Source: Massilia arenae
GTDB lineage: Bacteria; Pseudomonadota; Gammaproteobacteria; Burkholderiales; Burkholderiaceae_D
Direction: 5' to 3'
Length of the DNA stretch: 64,000 nucleotides
Assembly: GCF_008014745.1 (NCBI RefSeq)
Contig: NZ_VPFD01000006.1
Span: 112,200 to 176,199 of the forward strand
Notes under the pieces: model-generated
The model's database searches: none
The model's input: only the letters and a program-made list of their open reading frames with translations
Told to the model about the DNA's origin: nothing
Program-made: the position numbers and the translations under genes
Shown: positions 46,986 through 58,782 of the stretch, one piece after another
Layout: every line of letters starts with the position of its first letter
How positions within the stretch are numbered: position 1 is the first letter of the stretch

Positions 46986-47062
46986 TGGCGGAGCGGACGG
47001 GGCTCGAACCCGCGACCCCCGGCGTGACAGGCCGGTATTCTAACCAACTGAACTACCGCTCC
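46986..47062 (-). tRNA. tRNA-Asp (GTC), copy 1
   Basis: 77 bases with encoded CCA, anticodon GTC, and all arms intact. It lies 81 bases after the hupB stop. Confidence 0.97.
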
Positions 47063-47143
47063 AGCAAAAAACAATCAACTCAGCATCAGGATGGATACAA
47101 CGTTATCCTGCTGCTTTCTTCGCTTGTCACCGCGAAGAAGGCA

Positions 47144-47416
47144 TTAGTTTACTGCATCTTTCAGCGCTTTACCAGCCTTAAATTTCGGAACCTTCGCAGC
47201 CTTGATCTTGATGGGTTCCTTGGTGCGTGGATCGCGGCCGGTACGCGCTGCGCGCTCGCCCACGGTGAAGGTGCCGAAGCCCACCAGCGTGACGCTGTCG
47301 TTCTTCTTCAGGCTTTCGGTGACTGCTTCGATCATGGCATCGAGTGCACGCGTCGCCGAGGCCTTCGTAATGTCCGCGGACTTCGCGATTTCTTCGATCA
47401 GTTCTGTCTTGTTCAC
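47144..47416 (-). CDS. hupB: HU family nucleoid protein (HupB)
   Basis: 90 residues from a GTG at 47414-47416, chosen because HU begins (M)[10 protein letters not shown] and a GAGGAAA site lies just upstream; the longer frame to 47464 overlaps the promoter. The dimerisation helices and the DNA-binding arm ([20 protein letters not shown]) are complete. HU bends and compacts DNA. It follows lon (on the same strand, 0.38 kb upstream), the widespread lon-hupB order. Confidence 0.96.
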   Translation of the reverse strand: MNKTELIEEIAKSADITKASATRALDAMIEAVTESLKKNDSVTLVGFGTFTVGERAARTGRDPRTKEPIKIKAAKVPKFKAGKALKDAVN

Positions 47417-47478
47417 TCGTTTCCTCGTTTTCCGTTCGTGACGCATACCGCGCCATTGCTGCAAAAGTGCAAGCGTAT

Positions 47479-47507
47479 ATTAAACAAGGGCAACATAGGG
47501 ATGTCAA
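47479..47507 (-). promoter_or_regulatory. Sigma-70-type promoter of hupB
   Basis: On the minus strand TTGACA at 47502-47507 and TTTAAT at 47479-47484 with a 17-base spacer. The -35 is a perfect match. The predicted start gives a leader of about 55 bases to the GTG. Confidence 0.6.
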
Positions 47508-47617
47508 GCGAGCATGGTCGAGGAAGACTTCGGTTGGCGGGTCAGACAGCCTGTCAGTATTGACACTCTGGCGCCGAATCGCACGACGCGCGCGCGAACA
47601 CGACGCCCGCGCGCTAA

Positions 47618-47725
47618 CACGTCGTACCCGCGCAGGCGGGTACCCAGGTTGTTTGCGTGCCGGCTGCGTTCGATGATGATGGTTTGCGTGCGCACTTGGG
47701 TACCCGCCTTCGCGGGTACGACGTT
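47618..47725. repeat. Paired REP-like palindrome, pair C
   Basis: Inverted copies at 47619-47648 (GTACCCGC, GCAG, GCGGGTAC) and 47694-47723 (GTACCCGC, CTTC, GCGGGTAC), with CGTC ends outward. It sits between hupB's promoter and the lon terminator; the 47465-47796 spacer (332 bases) holds the promoter, this pair and the terminator, and nothing else I can identify. Confidence 0.85.
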
Positions 47726-47739
47726 CTAAAGTAGCGGGC

Positions 47740-47767
47740 AAAAAAACAGGCGCCGCATGGGCGCCTG
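47740..47767 (-). terminator. Intrinsic terminator of lon
   Basis: CAGGCGCC paired with GGCGCCTG around a short GCATG loop, followed on the minus strand by seven T. It lies 30 bases after the lon stop. Confidence 0.9.
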
Positions 47768-47796
47768 ATTCATGAACTACGTGAAGTGCTTAGCGA

Positions 47797-50211
<2,415 letters not shown>

Positions 50212-50283
50212 GGCATACCTTATAGAAAGCGTGTTGCTGAACTTGGGCGCTGGGCAGTGAAAACACAAGGGCCACCCAGCGAA

Positions 50284-50312
50284 AATATTTTCTACAAGTA
50301 AAAAAATTTCAA
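50284..50312 (-). promoter_or_regulatory. Candidate sigma-70 promoter of lon
   Basis: On the minus strand TTGAAA at 50307-50312 and AATATT at 50284-50289, spacer 17, in an AT-rich patch about 70 bases before the start. The TTGAAA could also be part of a heat-shock -35, but no CCCAT-type -10 follows at the right distance. Confidence 0.45.
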
Positions 50313-50359
50313 CTTGCCGAAGAATATAACTGTTCCAATAAAAGCCGTTTCAAAATTGA

Positions 50360-50394
50360 AAAAGCCACCGCGCGGCGCGCCGCGAGTGGCTTTT
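50360..50394 (-). terminator. Intrinsic terminator of clpX
   Basis: AAAAGCCAC paired with GTGGCTTTT around a GC-rich self-complementary centre (CGCGGCGCGCCGCG). It lies about 90 bases after the clpX stop, and is followed on the minus strand by TTTTT. Confidence 0.8.
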
Positions 50395-50484
50395 CGATTG
50401 AAGCCGGGAGTCTTTTATTGAGATTGATTGTACCTAGTTGAGTCCGCACGGCAAGCCTTTTTGTGGCGTGCGTGCGGGCTTTTT

Positions 50485-51753
50485 TCAGTTCTCTCCAGAC
50501 GCCTTCGCGGTTTCGCTATAAATCAGCAAAGGTTTCGCACCATTCGTGATCGTGTTTTCATCGATGACGACTTTCACGACGTTTTGCTGGCTTGGCAATT
50601 CATACATCACGTCCAGCAGCGCGTGTTCGAGAATCGAACGCAGGCCGCGCGCGCCGGTCTTGCGCGCCAGCGCTTTCTTGGCGATCGCGTGCAGGGCTGC
50701 AGGACGAATCTCCAGCTCGGCGCCTTCCATCTCGAGCAGCTTCGAATACTGCTTGATCAGGGCGTTCTTCGGCTCGACCAGGATCTGGATCAGCGCTTCC
50801 TCGGTCAGCTCGGAGAGAGCGGCTACGACCGGCAGACGGCCCACCAGCTCGGGGATGAGACCGAACTTGATCAGGTCTTCTGGCTCGGCTTCGAGCAGGA
50901 TCTCGGCGTTGTAACTGTCGTCCAGGCTCTTGACCGTGGCGCCGAAGCCGATGCCGCTCTTGACCGAACGGTTCTGGATCACCTTGGCCAGGCCGTCGAA
51001 GGCGCCGCCGCAGATGAACATGATGTTGGTCGTGTCGATCTGCACGAAGTCCTGGTTCGGATGCTTGCGGCCACCTTGTGGCGGCACCGAAGCCATCGTG
51101 CCTTCGATCAGTTTCAACAGCGCCTGCTGCACGCCTTCGCCCGATACGTCGCGGGTGATCGATGGATTGTCGGACTTGCGCGAAATCTTGTCGATCTCGT
51201 CGATGTAGACGATGCCGCGCTGCGCCTTCTCCACCTCATAGTTGCAGCTCTGCAGCAGCTTCTGGATGATGTTCTCGACGTCTTCACCGACATAGCCGGC
51301 TTCGGTCAAGGTGGTCGCGTCGGCGATCACGAACGGCACGTTGAGCATGCGCGCCAGGGTCTGGGCCAGCAGGGTTTTACCCGAACCGGTTGGTCCAACC
51401 AGCAGGATATTACTTTTGGCCAGTTCGACTTCGTCTTTCTTGCCCAGGTGCTTGAGGCGCTTGTAGTGGTTGTACACCGCGACCGACAGGATGCGCTTGG
51501 CCGTTTGCTGGCCAATCACGTACTGGTCGAGCAGTTCGGTGATTTCGAGGGGCGTCGGCAGGTCGGACTTGGCGCCCGCCACCGTTTCGACGTTCGACGT
51601 TTCATCGCGGATGATGTCGTTGCACAGATCGATGCATTCATCGCAGATGAACACCGACGGTCCCGCGATCAGCTTCTTGACTTCGTGCTGGCTCTTTCCG
51701 CAGAACGAGCAGTACAGAAGTTTTTCGCCGCTGGAGGATTTTTTGTCTGACAT
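50485..51753 (-). CDS. clpX: ATP-dependent Clp protease ATP-binding subunit ClpX
   Basis: 422 residues, the normal length. The N-terminal zinc-binding domain shows its four Cys ([12 protein letters not shown] and [10 protein letters not shown]), then the AAA+ unfoldase with Walker [19 protein letters not shown], Walker [11 protein letters not shown] and the IGF-type loop for docking on ClpP ([11 protein letters not shown]). It unfolds tagged substrates for ClpP. A terminator at 51882-51917 separates it from clpP, so it probably also has its own promoter. Confidence 0.98.
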   Translation of the reverse strand: MSDKKSSSGEKLLYCSFCGKSQHEVKKLIAGPSVFICDECIDLCNDIIRDETSNVETVAGAKSDLPTPLEITELLDQYVIGQQTAKRILSVAVYNHYKRLKHLGKKDEVELAKSNILLVGPTGSGKTLLAQTLARMLNVPFVIADATTLTEAGYVGEDVENIIQKLLQSCNYEVEKAQRGIVYIDEIDKISRKSDNPSITRDVSGEGVQQALLKLIEGTMASVPPQGGRKHPNQDFVQIDTTNIMFICGGAFDGLAKVIQNRSVKSGIGFGATVKSLDDSYNAEILLEAEPEDLIKFGLIPELVGRLPVVAALSELTEEALIQILVEPKNALIKQYSKLLEMEGAELEIRPAALHAIAKKALARKTGARGLRSILEHALLDVMYELPSQQNVVKVVIDENTITNGAKPLLIYSETAKASGEN

Positions 51754-51881
51754 GGGGGCAGGACTCTATTGAATTGCTGTGAATATAACGCTTATACGAG
51801 TGTGCAACAAGTGCCAATGTGACATGCCATGAAGGCAGCGCAACCTGTGCACCTACGAACATGCTACCCGAAATAAAAAAC

Positions 51882-51917
51882 AAACGCCCGAACGTGATCG
51901 CGTCCGGGCGTTTTTTT
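51882..51917. terminator. Intrinsic terminator between clpP and clpX
   Basis: CGCCCG paired with CGGGCG around a 14-base loop with inner pairing, with AAA on the left and T7 on the right. On the minus strand it is followed by TTTGTTTTTT. It lies about 33 bases after the clpP stop and may give partial readthrough into clpX. Confidence 0.85.
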
Positions 51918-51949
51918 CCAACACCTCTTTCGAGGTACGGGGTTGAAAC

Positions 51950-52567
51950 CTACCCGCGACTGGTCAGGACCTTGTCGATCAAGCCATATTCGACGGACTC
52001 GTCCGCCGACATGAAGCGGTCGCGGTCGGTATCCTTGTGGATCTGCTCGATGCTCTGGCCGGTGTTGTCGGCCATGATGCGCGCCAGGCGCTCGCGCAGG
52101 TACAGGATTTCCTTGGCCTGGATTTCGATATCCGAAGCCATACCCTGCGATCCGCCCGATGGCTGGTGAATCATGACGCGCGAATTTGGCAGCGAGAAGC
52201 GCTTGCCCTTGGCGCCAGCGGCCAGCAGGAAGGCGCCCATCGAGGCGGCCAGACCCGTGCACAGCGTCGAGACGTCCGGCTTGATGAAGTTCATCGTGTC
52301 GAAGATCGCCAGGCCCGCCGAGACGGAACCGCCCGGGGAATTAATGTAAAGCGAAATATCCTTGTCAGGATTTTCACTTTCCAGGAACAGCATCTGGGCG
52401 ACGATCAGGTTCGCCATCTGGTCGTTGACAGGGCCGACCAGGAAGATCACGCGCTCTTTCAAGAGGCGCGAATAGATGTCATAGGCGCGCTCGCCGCGGC
52501 CACTCTGTTCGATCACCATCGGCACCATGCCGAGTGCTTGTGTATCCAATGCCGGATTACGAATCAT
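51950..52567 (-). CDS. clpP: ATP-dependent Clp protease proteolytic subunit ClpP
   Basis: 205 residues from the ATG at 52565-52567 ([20 protein letters not shown]). A frame open to 52627 includes the tig terminator and is rejected. The catalytic Ser is in [16 protein letters not shown], the His in [12 protein letters not shown] and the Asp further on. It forms the 14-subunit barrel that works with ClpX or ClpA. The order tig-clpP-clpX-lon is standard. Confidence 0.98.
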   Translation of the reverse strand: MIRNPALDTQALGMVPMVIEQSGRGERAYDIYSRLLKERVIFLVGPVNDQMANLIVAQMLFLESENPDKDISLYINSPGGSVSAGLAIFDTMNFIKPDVSTLCTGLAASMGAFLLAAGAKGKRFSLPNSRVMIHQPSGGSQGMASDIEIQAKEILYLRERLARIMADNTGQSIEQIHKDTDRDRFMSADESVEYGLIDKVLTSRG

Positions 52568-52598
52568 ACCTGTCTCGTTCCTTATAAAGAGGCCATGG

Positions 52599-52627
52599 AA
52601 AAAAATGCCGGCCACGCAGGCCGGCAT
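52599..52627 (-). terminator. Intrinsic terminator of tig
   Basis: A perfect 9-base stem, ATGCCGGCC / GGCCGGCAT, loop ACGCA, followed on the minus strand by a T run. It lies 10 bases after the tig stop. Confidence 0.9.
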
Positions 52628-52636
52628 TTCGATTCC

Positions 52637-53977
52637 TTAGGCCTGTGGGACGCTGCCCATCAGTTCATCGAAAGCGATGGTCGTGGTCGACACTTTCGCC
52701 TTGCCGAGTACATAGTTGACGACGTTTTCTTCCAATACAAGAGCTTCGACTTCACCCAGGCGACGACGGTCGCTGAAGTAGTACTTGAGCACTTCTTTTG
52801 GATCTTCGTAGCTTTGCGAGAAGTCTTCGATCTGGGCTTTCACCTGGTCTTGGGTAGCTTGCAGATTGTTGTCTGCGACCAGTTGCGACAGGATCAGGCC
52901 CAGGCGCACGCGACGCTCTGCCTTGTCCTTGAACATCTCGGCCGGGAATGGCAGCTTGGAGACGTCCATGCCGCGCTGCGACATGTCCTGGCGGGTCATT
53001 TCGGCCAGGCGTTCCGAGTCTTGCTCAATCATGACTTGCGGCACGTCCAGTTCGGTCGACTTGACCAGGGCGTCCATCACGGCTTCCTTGTTACGTGCTT
53101 TGACACGGGCACGCACTTCGCGTTCCAGGTTGACCTTGATGTCTTCGCGCATCTTCTCGATCGAACCGTCTTCGATGCCCAGCGATTGGGCGAATTCGGC
53201 GTCGACTTCCGGCAGGTGCGCCCATTCCAGGGCCTTCAGGGTGATGGTGAACTCGGCGGTTTTACCGGCCACGTCCTTGCCATGGTAATCCTCTGGGAAA
53301 GCCAGTGGGAAGGTCTTGGCTTCGCCGACTTTCAGGCCGATGGTCGCGGCTTCGAATTCCGGCAGCATGCGACCTTCGCCCAGCACGAAGGCGTAGTCTT
53401 CCGCCTTGCCGCCAGCGAATTCGACGCCGTCCAGGGTGCCGACGAAGTCGACGGTCACGCGGTCGCCATTGGCAGCCACGGCTTCGCCGCCGGTGCCGTG
53501 CTCGCCTGCTTCACCCTTGGTGTGGTAGTGCACGCGCTGCTTGCGCAGGATGTCGATGGTCTTGTCGATCTCGACATCGCTGACGTCGGTGTTGACGGTT
53601 TCGACTTCGACGGCAGCCAGGTCGCCGATCACGACTTCTGGATACACTTCGAAGGTCGCGTCGAAGGACAGGGTGCCTTCTTCGGAGTCTTGCTTAGGCT
53701 CGATTTTCGGGAAACCGGCAACGCGCAGTTCGTTCTCGACGGCGGCTTCGTTGAAAGCGCGGCCGACTTTGTCGTTCAGGACGTCGGTTTCGATCTGGTA
53801 GCCGTACTGGGCAGCGACCATCTTCAGAGGCACTTTGCCTGGACGGAAGCCCGGCGCGCGGGCCGTCTTGGCCTGCTGTTTCAGGCGCTTTTCGACTTCG
53901 GTACGGACGTCAGCGACCGGAAAAGAGATCGTCAAGCGACGCTCGAGTTTACCCAGGGTTTCGACTGCAGTTGCCAT
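52637..53977 (-). CDS. tig: Trigger factor, ribosome-bound chaperone
   Basis: 446 residues. The ribosome-binding domain (1-about 145) includes [16 protein letters not shown]. The FKBP-type prolyl isomerase domain (about 160-245) includes [20 protein letters not shown] and [11 protein letters not shown] at its end, and the C-terminal chaperone domain is helical. It shields nascent chains at the ribosome exit. A short leader and a tRNA-Leu gene lie upstream on the same strand. Confidence 0.97.
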   Translation of the reverse strand: MATAVETLGKLERRLTISFPVADVRTEVEKRLKQQAKTARAPGFRPGKVPLKMVAAQYGYQIETDVLNDKVGRAFNEAAVENELRVAGFPKIEPKQDSEEGTLSFDATFEVYPEVVIGDLAAVEVETVNTDVSDVEIDKTIDILRKQRVHYHTKGEAGEHGTGGEAVAANGDRVTVDFVGTLDGVEFAGGKAEDYAFVLGEGRMLPEFEAATIGLKVGEAKTFPLAFPEDYHGKDVAGKTAEFTITLKALEWAHLPEVDAEFAQSLGIEDGSIEKMREDIKVNLEREVRARVKARNKEAVMDALVKSTELDVPQVMIEQDSERLAEMTRQDMSQRGMDVSKLPFPAEMFKDKAERRVRLGLILSQLVADNNLQATQDQVKAQIEDFSQSYEDPKEVLKYYFSDRRRLGEVEALVLEENVVNYVLGKAKVSTTTIAFDELMGSVPQA

Positions 53978-54008
53978 TGTAAAAATCGTCCAAAAAAATA
54001 ATTATTCG

Positions 54009-54095
54009 TGGTGCGAGGAGGGGGACTCGAACCCCCACACCATTGCTGGCGTCAGGACCTAAACCTGGTGCGTCTACCAATTTCGCCATCCTCGC
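54009..54095 (-). tRNA. tRNA-Leu (TAG)
   Basis: 87 bases including CCA. The acceptor stem GCGAGGA/TCCTCGC, a long variable arm (class II) and anticodon loop TTTAGGT give anticodon TAG for CUA codons. It stands just upstream of tig on the same strand, a frequent arrangement in betaproteobacteria. Confidence 0.97.
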
Positions 54096-54278
54096 TCAGG
54101 ATTGCATAATTGCCACAAAAACAAAGGACGACCGACAGTGAAACCGGCCGCCCTGCACTCCAATGTTTAGGGGCTACAACTTCAAACGATTATTTTACTG
54201 GAATTTCTGACACTATTGGGCATCATTTTTAGCGGTGCGGGGTATGGCGCAAGGCTGAGCTTCCTTAGTTGCACCCAG

Positions 54279-54387
54279 CACGTCGTTCCCGCGGAGGTGG
54301 GAACCCAAGTTTGCCAGCGCTGCCGCCTACACTTATTGCACCACTGTGCACAAAAACTTGGGTTCCCGCCTGCGCGGGAACGACGTG
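54279..54387. repeat. Paired REP-like palindrome, pair D
   Basis: Inverted copies at 54281-54310 (GTTCCCGC, GGAG, GTGGGAAC, one wobble-type mismatch) and 54356-54385 (GTTCCCGC, CTGC, GCGGGAAC). The right copy ends 7 bases from the stop codon of the RND gene. The 54096-54393 spacer (298 bases) otherwise shows nothing recognisable. Confidence 0.85.
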
Positions 54388-54393
54388 TCGAGG

Positions 54394-57300
54394 CTAGCGA
54401 TTCACGGATACATCACTCTGCTCCGGCTTCTTGACCTTGAACCACAGCGCATACAAGGCCGGCAAGAACAACAAGGTCAACGCCGTCGCCACGATCAGGC
54501 CACCCATGATCGCTACCGCCATCGGCCCCCAGAACGTCGACCGGGAAAGCGGGATCATGGCCAGCGCCGCCGCGGCCGCCGTCAGCAGGATCGGGCGGCA
54601 ACGCCGCACCGCCGATTCCACGATCGCGTCCCACGGATGGCTGCCATTCGCGATGTCATGTTCGATCTGGTCCACCAGGATCACCGAGTTCCGGATGATC
54701 ATCCCGAACAGCGCGATCACACCCAGGTTGGCAACGAAGCCGAACGGACGATCCAGGATCAACAGCGCCATCGCCGCTCCCGCCACGCCCAGCGGACCAG
54801 TAAGGAACACCAGCAGCGAACGCGAGAAGCTGTGCAGCTGCAGCATCAGCAAGGTAAAGGTGATGAACAGCACCAGCGGCACATTGGCCATGATCGAGGC
54901 CTCGGCCTCGGAACTGTCAGCGGCGGCGCCCTCCACCGTCACGCGGTAGCCGGCCGGCAGCTTGGCGCGGATGTCGGCCAGCTTGGCATCGACCTGGTCG
55001 GTCACGGTTGGCCCCTGGATCCCCTCCACAACGTCGGACTGCACCATGATCGCCCACTCGCGGCCTTCGCGCCAGACCACGCCTGGCTCCCACACGAACT
55101 GCACCCGCGCGACCTGGCCGATGGTGACGGCGCGTCCGCCGGTGGTTGGCACCAGGGCCTCCTGCAAGCGCGTGATGGTCGAACGCTCCTCGAGCGGCTG
55201 GCGCACCACCATGTCGATCAGGCGGTTCGATTCGCGGAACTGGCCGATCGGGGTGCCGGTCAGGGTGGTCTGCACCACCCGCCGCACGGCTTGCGACGTT
55301 ACGCCCAGCGCGCGCAGCTTGTCCTGATCGAGGTCCAGGCGCAGCACCTTGACCGATTCGTTCCAGTTGTCGTTCACGCCCAGCGTGTTCGGGTTGGCGG
55401 CCATGACTTCCTTGACCTGGTCGGCGATGGTGCGCACCACGCCGATGTCCGGGCCCAGCACCTGGAACTGCACCGGATACGGCACCGGCGGCCCGTTCGG
55501 CAGCAGTTTCACGCGGCCACGCACCTCGGGGAAGTCGGTCTTGAACACCTCGATGATCTTCATGCGCAGGCGCTCGCGCGCGGCCGTGTCGACCGGCAGC
55601 ACCACCAGCTGCGAGACGTTCGACTGCGGGAAGATCTGGTCCAGCGGCAGGTAGAAGCGCGGACTGCCGGTGCCGACGTAGCTGGTCACACTCTGCACGC
55701 CCTCCTGCTTGGCCAGGAAGGCCTCGAAGCGCTTCACGACGGCTTCGTTGGCGGCGAAGCTGGTGCCTTCGGGCGACCACAACTCCACCATCAGCTCGGG
55801 GCGGCTAGAATCCGGGAAGAACTGCTTTTCGATGAAATTAAAGCCGAACACGCCCAGCGCAAACACGCCCAGACTCAGTGCGATCGTGGTCTTTCTCCAC
55901 TCGACGCAGCGGGTCACCAGGCGGCGGAAGCGCTGGTAACCAGGCGAATCGAAGACGTCGTGATGACCGCCCTCCCCGGCGGCATGCGGTTTTACTTTCA
56001 ACAGCAGGAAACCAATGTACGGCGTAAAGGTCACCGCCACCACCCACGAGATCAGCAGCGCCAGCCCGTTCACCGAAAACATCGTAAACGTGTATTCGCC
56101 AGCCGCCGATTCGGCCAGGCCGATCGGCAGGAAGCCCGCCGCCGTGATCAGGGTCCCGGTCAGCATCGGCATCGCGGTCGAGGTATAGGCGAAGGTGGCC
56201 GCCTCGAAGCGAGATAAACCCTCTTCCATCTTGCGCACCATCATCTCGACCGCGATGATGGCGTCGTCCACCAGCAGGCCAAGGGCGATGATCAGGGCGC
56301 CGAGCGAAATCTTGTGCAGCGAGATGTCCAGCATGCGCATGAACAGGAAGGTAATCGCCAGCACCAACGGGATCGACAGCGCCACCACCAGGCCCGGATA
56401 CACATCCACCCGCCACTTCGGCTTGGTGTGCAGGCCCAGCGCCAGGAAGGACACGATCAGCACGATCACCACCGCCTCGATCAGCACCTTGACGAATTCG
56501 CCCACCGAGGCCGTCACCGCCTGCGGCTGGTCGGCCACCCGTTCGAGTTCGATGCCGACCGGGAGCTGGGAACGGATGCGGTCCACCGTCTCGCTCAAGC
56601 CTTCACCCATGGTGATGATGTTGCCGCCTTTTTGCATCGACACACCCAGGCCGATGACTTCCTTGCCATTGAAGCGCATCTTCTCGGCCGGCGGATCCTG
56701 GTAGCCCCGCTTGACGGTGGCGAAGTCGCCGAGCCGGAAAGTGGTGCCGCCGGCGCGCAGTTGCAGGTCTTCGATCTGGCCCAGCGTGCGCAGGGCGCCC
56801 GTGACCCGCACCTGCAGGTTGTCGCTCGCCGTTACCAGCACCCCACTCGCTTCCACCTGGTTCTGGGTCGCGATCTGGTTGACGATCTGCTCGAATGGCA
56901 CGCCCAGCTGGGCGAACTTCTTGCTCGAAAACTCGATATAGACTTTCTCGCTCTGCACCCCGAACTGCTCGACCTTGGCCACCAACGGCACGCGCAGCAG
57001 TTGCTGGCGCACGAAGTCGGCGTAGTCGCGCATCTCGGCATAGGTGAAGCCGTCACCCGACAGCGCGAAGATGGAACCGTAGGTGTCGCCGAATTCGTCG
57101 TTGAAGAAAGGCCCGATCACGCCCTGCGGCAGGGTGCCCGCAATGTCGCCGATCTTCTTGCGCACCTGGTACCAGGCCTGGGGCGTCTCGGATGGCGGCG
57201 TCGACTCGCGCAGCTCGAGGATGATGGTGGTCTCGCCGGGCTTGGAAAAGCTGCGGATGGTGTGGATGTAGGGCGTCTCTTGCAGCTTGCGCTCGAGCGG

Positions 57301-57504
57301 ATCGGTCACCTGCTCGGCCATCTGCAGCGCGGTGGCGCCGGGCCACACGGCGCGCACCACCATCGCGCGGAAGGTGAACGGTGGATCCTCGTCCTGGCCC
57401 AACTCGAAGTAACTGAGGATCCCGAACAGCATGCAGGCGGCGATCAGGAAGCGCGTGAGCGGGATGTGCTCCAGCGCCCAGCGCGAAAGATTAAAACCCT
57501 TCAT
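54394..57504 (-). CDS. RND efflux transporter permease (AcrB/MdtB-like)
   Basis: 1036 residues, the usual length of an RND pump. Twelve membrane segments are visible with two large periplasmic loops. The proton-relay Asp pair lies in LGLLVDDAIIAVEMMVRKME, and the second half has FGMIIRNSVILVDQIEHD and VATALTLLFLPALYALWF. It exports substrates in exchange for protons; drug, metal or lipid substrates cannot be told apart from sequence alone, though the heavy-metal DxxxE signature is not seen. Its ATG overlaps the adaptor's stop (ATGA). Confidence 0.95.
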   Translation of the reverse strand: MKGFNLSRWALEHIPLTRFLIAACMLFGILSYFELGQDEDPPFTFRAMVVRAVWPGATALQMAEQVTDPLERKLQETPYIHTIRSFSKPGETTIILELRESTPPSETPQAWYQVRKKIGDIAGTLPQGVIGPFFNDEFGDTYGSIFALSGDGFTYAEMRDYADFVRQQLLRVPLVAKVEQFGVQSEKVYIEFSSKKFAQLGVPFEQIVNQIATQNQVEASGVLVTASDNLQVRVTGALRTLGQIEDLQLRAGGTTFRLGDFATVKRGYQDPPAEKMRFNGKEVIGLGVSMQKGGNIITMGEGLSETVDRIRSQLPVGIELERVADQPQAVTASVGEFVKVLIEAVVIVLIVSFLALGLHTKPKWRVDVYPGLVVALSIPLVLAITFLFMRMLDISLHKISLGALIIALGLLVDDAIIAVEMMVRKMEEGLSRFEAATFAYTSTAMPMLTGTLITAAGFLPIGLAESAAGEYTFTMFSVNGLALLISWVVAVTFTPYIGFLLLKVKPHAAGEGGHHDVFDSPGYQRFRRLVTRCVEWRKTTIALSLGVFALGVFGFNFIEKQFFPDSSRPELMVELWSPEGTSFAANEAVVKRFEAFLAKQEGVQSVTSYVGTGSPRFYLPLDQIFPQSNVSQLVVLPVDTAARERLRMKIIEVFKTDFPEVRGRVKLLPNGPPVPYPVQFQVLGPDIGVVRTIADQVKEVMAANPNTLGVNDNWNESVKVLRLDLDQDKLRALGVTSQAVRRVVQTTLTGTPIGQFRESNRLIDMVVRQPLEERSTITRLQEALVPTTGGRAVTIGQVARVQFVWEPGVVWREGREWAIMVQSDVVEGIQGPTVTDQVDAKLADIRAKLPAGYRVTVEGAAADSSEAEASIMANVPLVLFITFTLLMLQLHSFSRSLLVFLTGPLGVAGAAMALLILDRPFGFVANLGVIALFGMIIRNSVILVDQIEHDIANGSHPWDAIVESAVRRCRPILLTAAAAALAMIPLSRSTFWGPMAVAIMGGLIVATALTLLFLPALYALWFKVKKPEQSDVSVNR

Positions 57505-58640
57505 TTGCCGACCTCGCCCGACACGATCGTTTCAGTGTCGGCGCGACGCGAGACGTCGGCGGTGAGGATGCGCACCTTCTGGCCATTCCTCAGCAGGTTG
57601 ACGCCGGCGGTGACGACGTTCTGGCCGGCGGCGATCTGGCCCGTGACCAGCACGTCATTGCGCACCTGGCCAACCACCTGCACCGGCACCAGCTTGACGG
57701 CGCCGTTCTCGACGATCCAGACCGAGCTCGCGCCCTTGTGCTGCACCAGCGCTGTCAGCGGCAGGCGCAGGCCGGCCGCGCCATTGCCGCCTGCTGCCAG
57801 TTCGACGGTCGCGGTCATGCCCAGCCGGACTTCGGCATTCTCGGGAATCGCCACTTTCACGGTATAGGTGCGGGTGGCCGGATCGGCCATCGGCGAGACT
57901 TCGCGGATCTTGCCGGGAATCGCCACGGCCTCGTTGGCCCACAGGCGCACGGTGACGTCGCCCGCCGCGCGCAGTTGCCCAACCTTGTCTTCGGGGATGC
58001 CGATCACGACTTCCTTCTCGACGGTTCTCGCCACGCGCACCACCGGGCTGCCCGGCTGCACCACCTGCCCCACCTCGGCCTCGATGGCGGTCACCACGCC
58101 GTCGGCGTCGGCCGCCAGGTTCGTATAGTTGGACTGGTTGGACTGGCCGCGCAGGCCGGCGCGGGCGGCATCCACATTGGCCTGGGCCGCCTTCAGGGCG
58201 CTTTGCTTGGCGTCGAGCACGGCCTGGCTGACGAAATTCTGGGCGCGCAGGTCGACGTGGCGCTTGTGATCGGCCCTCGCCAAATCACGCTCGGTCTCGG
58301 CGGCGCGCAGGGTGGCGCGGGCCTGGCTTTCGGCCAGGCGCAGGTCTTGCGGGTCGAGCCGCATCAGCACGTCGCCGCGCTTGACCGTGGCGCCGACGTC
58401 CACCTTGCGTTCGACGATCTTGCCGCCGACCCGGAAGCCCAGCTGCGATTCGTAGCGCGGGCGCACGTCGCCCGAGAACTCCAGGCGCTCGCCCGCCGTG
58501 TCGGCGGCGAGGGTGATCACGCGCACCGGACGCACGTCCTCGGCAGGTGGGGCGGGCTTGGAACAGGCGACCAGGGCGGCGGTGGCAAGCGGCGCCAGCA
58601 CGGCCGCGCGCAGGGCGGAAGAAGAAATTCGGGAAAACAC
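57501..58640 (-). CDS. RND efflux periplasmic adaptor subunit (lipoprotein)
   Basis: 379 residues with a GTG start at 58638-58640 and an AAGGA site upstream. ATAALVACSKPAP is a lipobox, giving an inner-membrane lipoprotein. The first lipoyl half (YESQLGFRVGGKIVERKVDV), an alpha-hairpin (RATLRAAETERDLARADHKR) and the second lipoyl half and barrel (VTAIEAEVGQVVQPGSPV) follow in order. It links the pump to an outer-membrane TolC-type channel, whose gene is not in the operon. The divergent hpnC gene is 142 bases away. Confidence 0.94.
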   Translation of the reverse strand: MFSRISSSALRAAVLAPLATAALVACSKPAPPAEDVRPVRVITLAADTAGERLEFSGDVRPRYESQLGFRVGGKIVERKVDVGATVKRGDVLMRLDPQDLRLAESQARATLRAAETERDLARADHKRHVDLRAQNFVSQAVLDAKQSALKAAQANVDAARAGLRGQSNQSNYTNLAADADGVVTAIEAEVGQVVQPGSPVVRVARTVEKEVVIGIPEDKVGQLRAAGDVTVRLWANEAVAIPGKIREVSPMADPATRTYTVKVAIPENAEVRLGMTATVELAAGGNGAAGLRLPLTALVQHKGASSVWIVENGAVKLVPVQVVGQVRNDVLVTGQIAAGQNVVTAGVNLLRNGQKVRILTADVSRRADTETIVSGEVGK

Positions 58641-58782
58641 AGTGGCGATCCTTTGGCTGATCTGGCGGCGTCTCGGGCCGGAGCTGGCTGCGTGTGAGCG
58701 TCACATTAGCGCCAGTTTGTATTCCAGCAATTATAATCATGCAAATAGATAAATCAGATGACTTTAGAGTCATCCGTCCAAA

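Noticed and set aside
44778..47027. A plus-strand frame opposite ppiD running into the tRNA-Asp genes
   Set aside because: It reads through tRNA genes in antisense and matches the shadow pattern of ppiD.
46885..47062. Duplicate tRNA-Asp considered as an attL/attR of an integrated element
   Set aside because: Only 24 bases lie between the copies and there is no integrase; this is an ordinary tandem tRNA pair.
47580..47730. Repeats near lon considered as a CRISPR array
   Set aside because: Only two inverted copies, no direct-repeat spacing, no cas genes; the same pair architecture recurs elsewhere as REP-like elements.
50440..50482. Hairpin with T6 on the plus strand near the clpX stop, as a terminator
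   Set aside because: The T run is on the strand without a gene, so it cannot serve clpX; the hairpin at 50360-50394 fits better.
54009..54095. tRNA-Leu considered as an integration site of a genomic island
   Set aside because: The flanks are core genes and a repeat pair; no integrase, no direct repeat of the tRNA 3' end.
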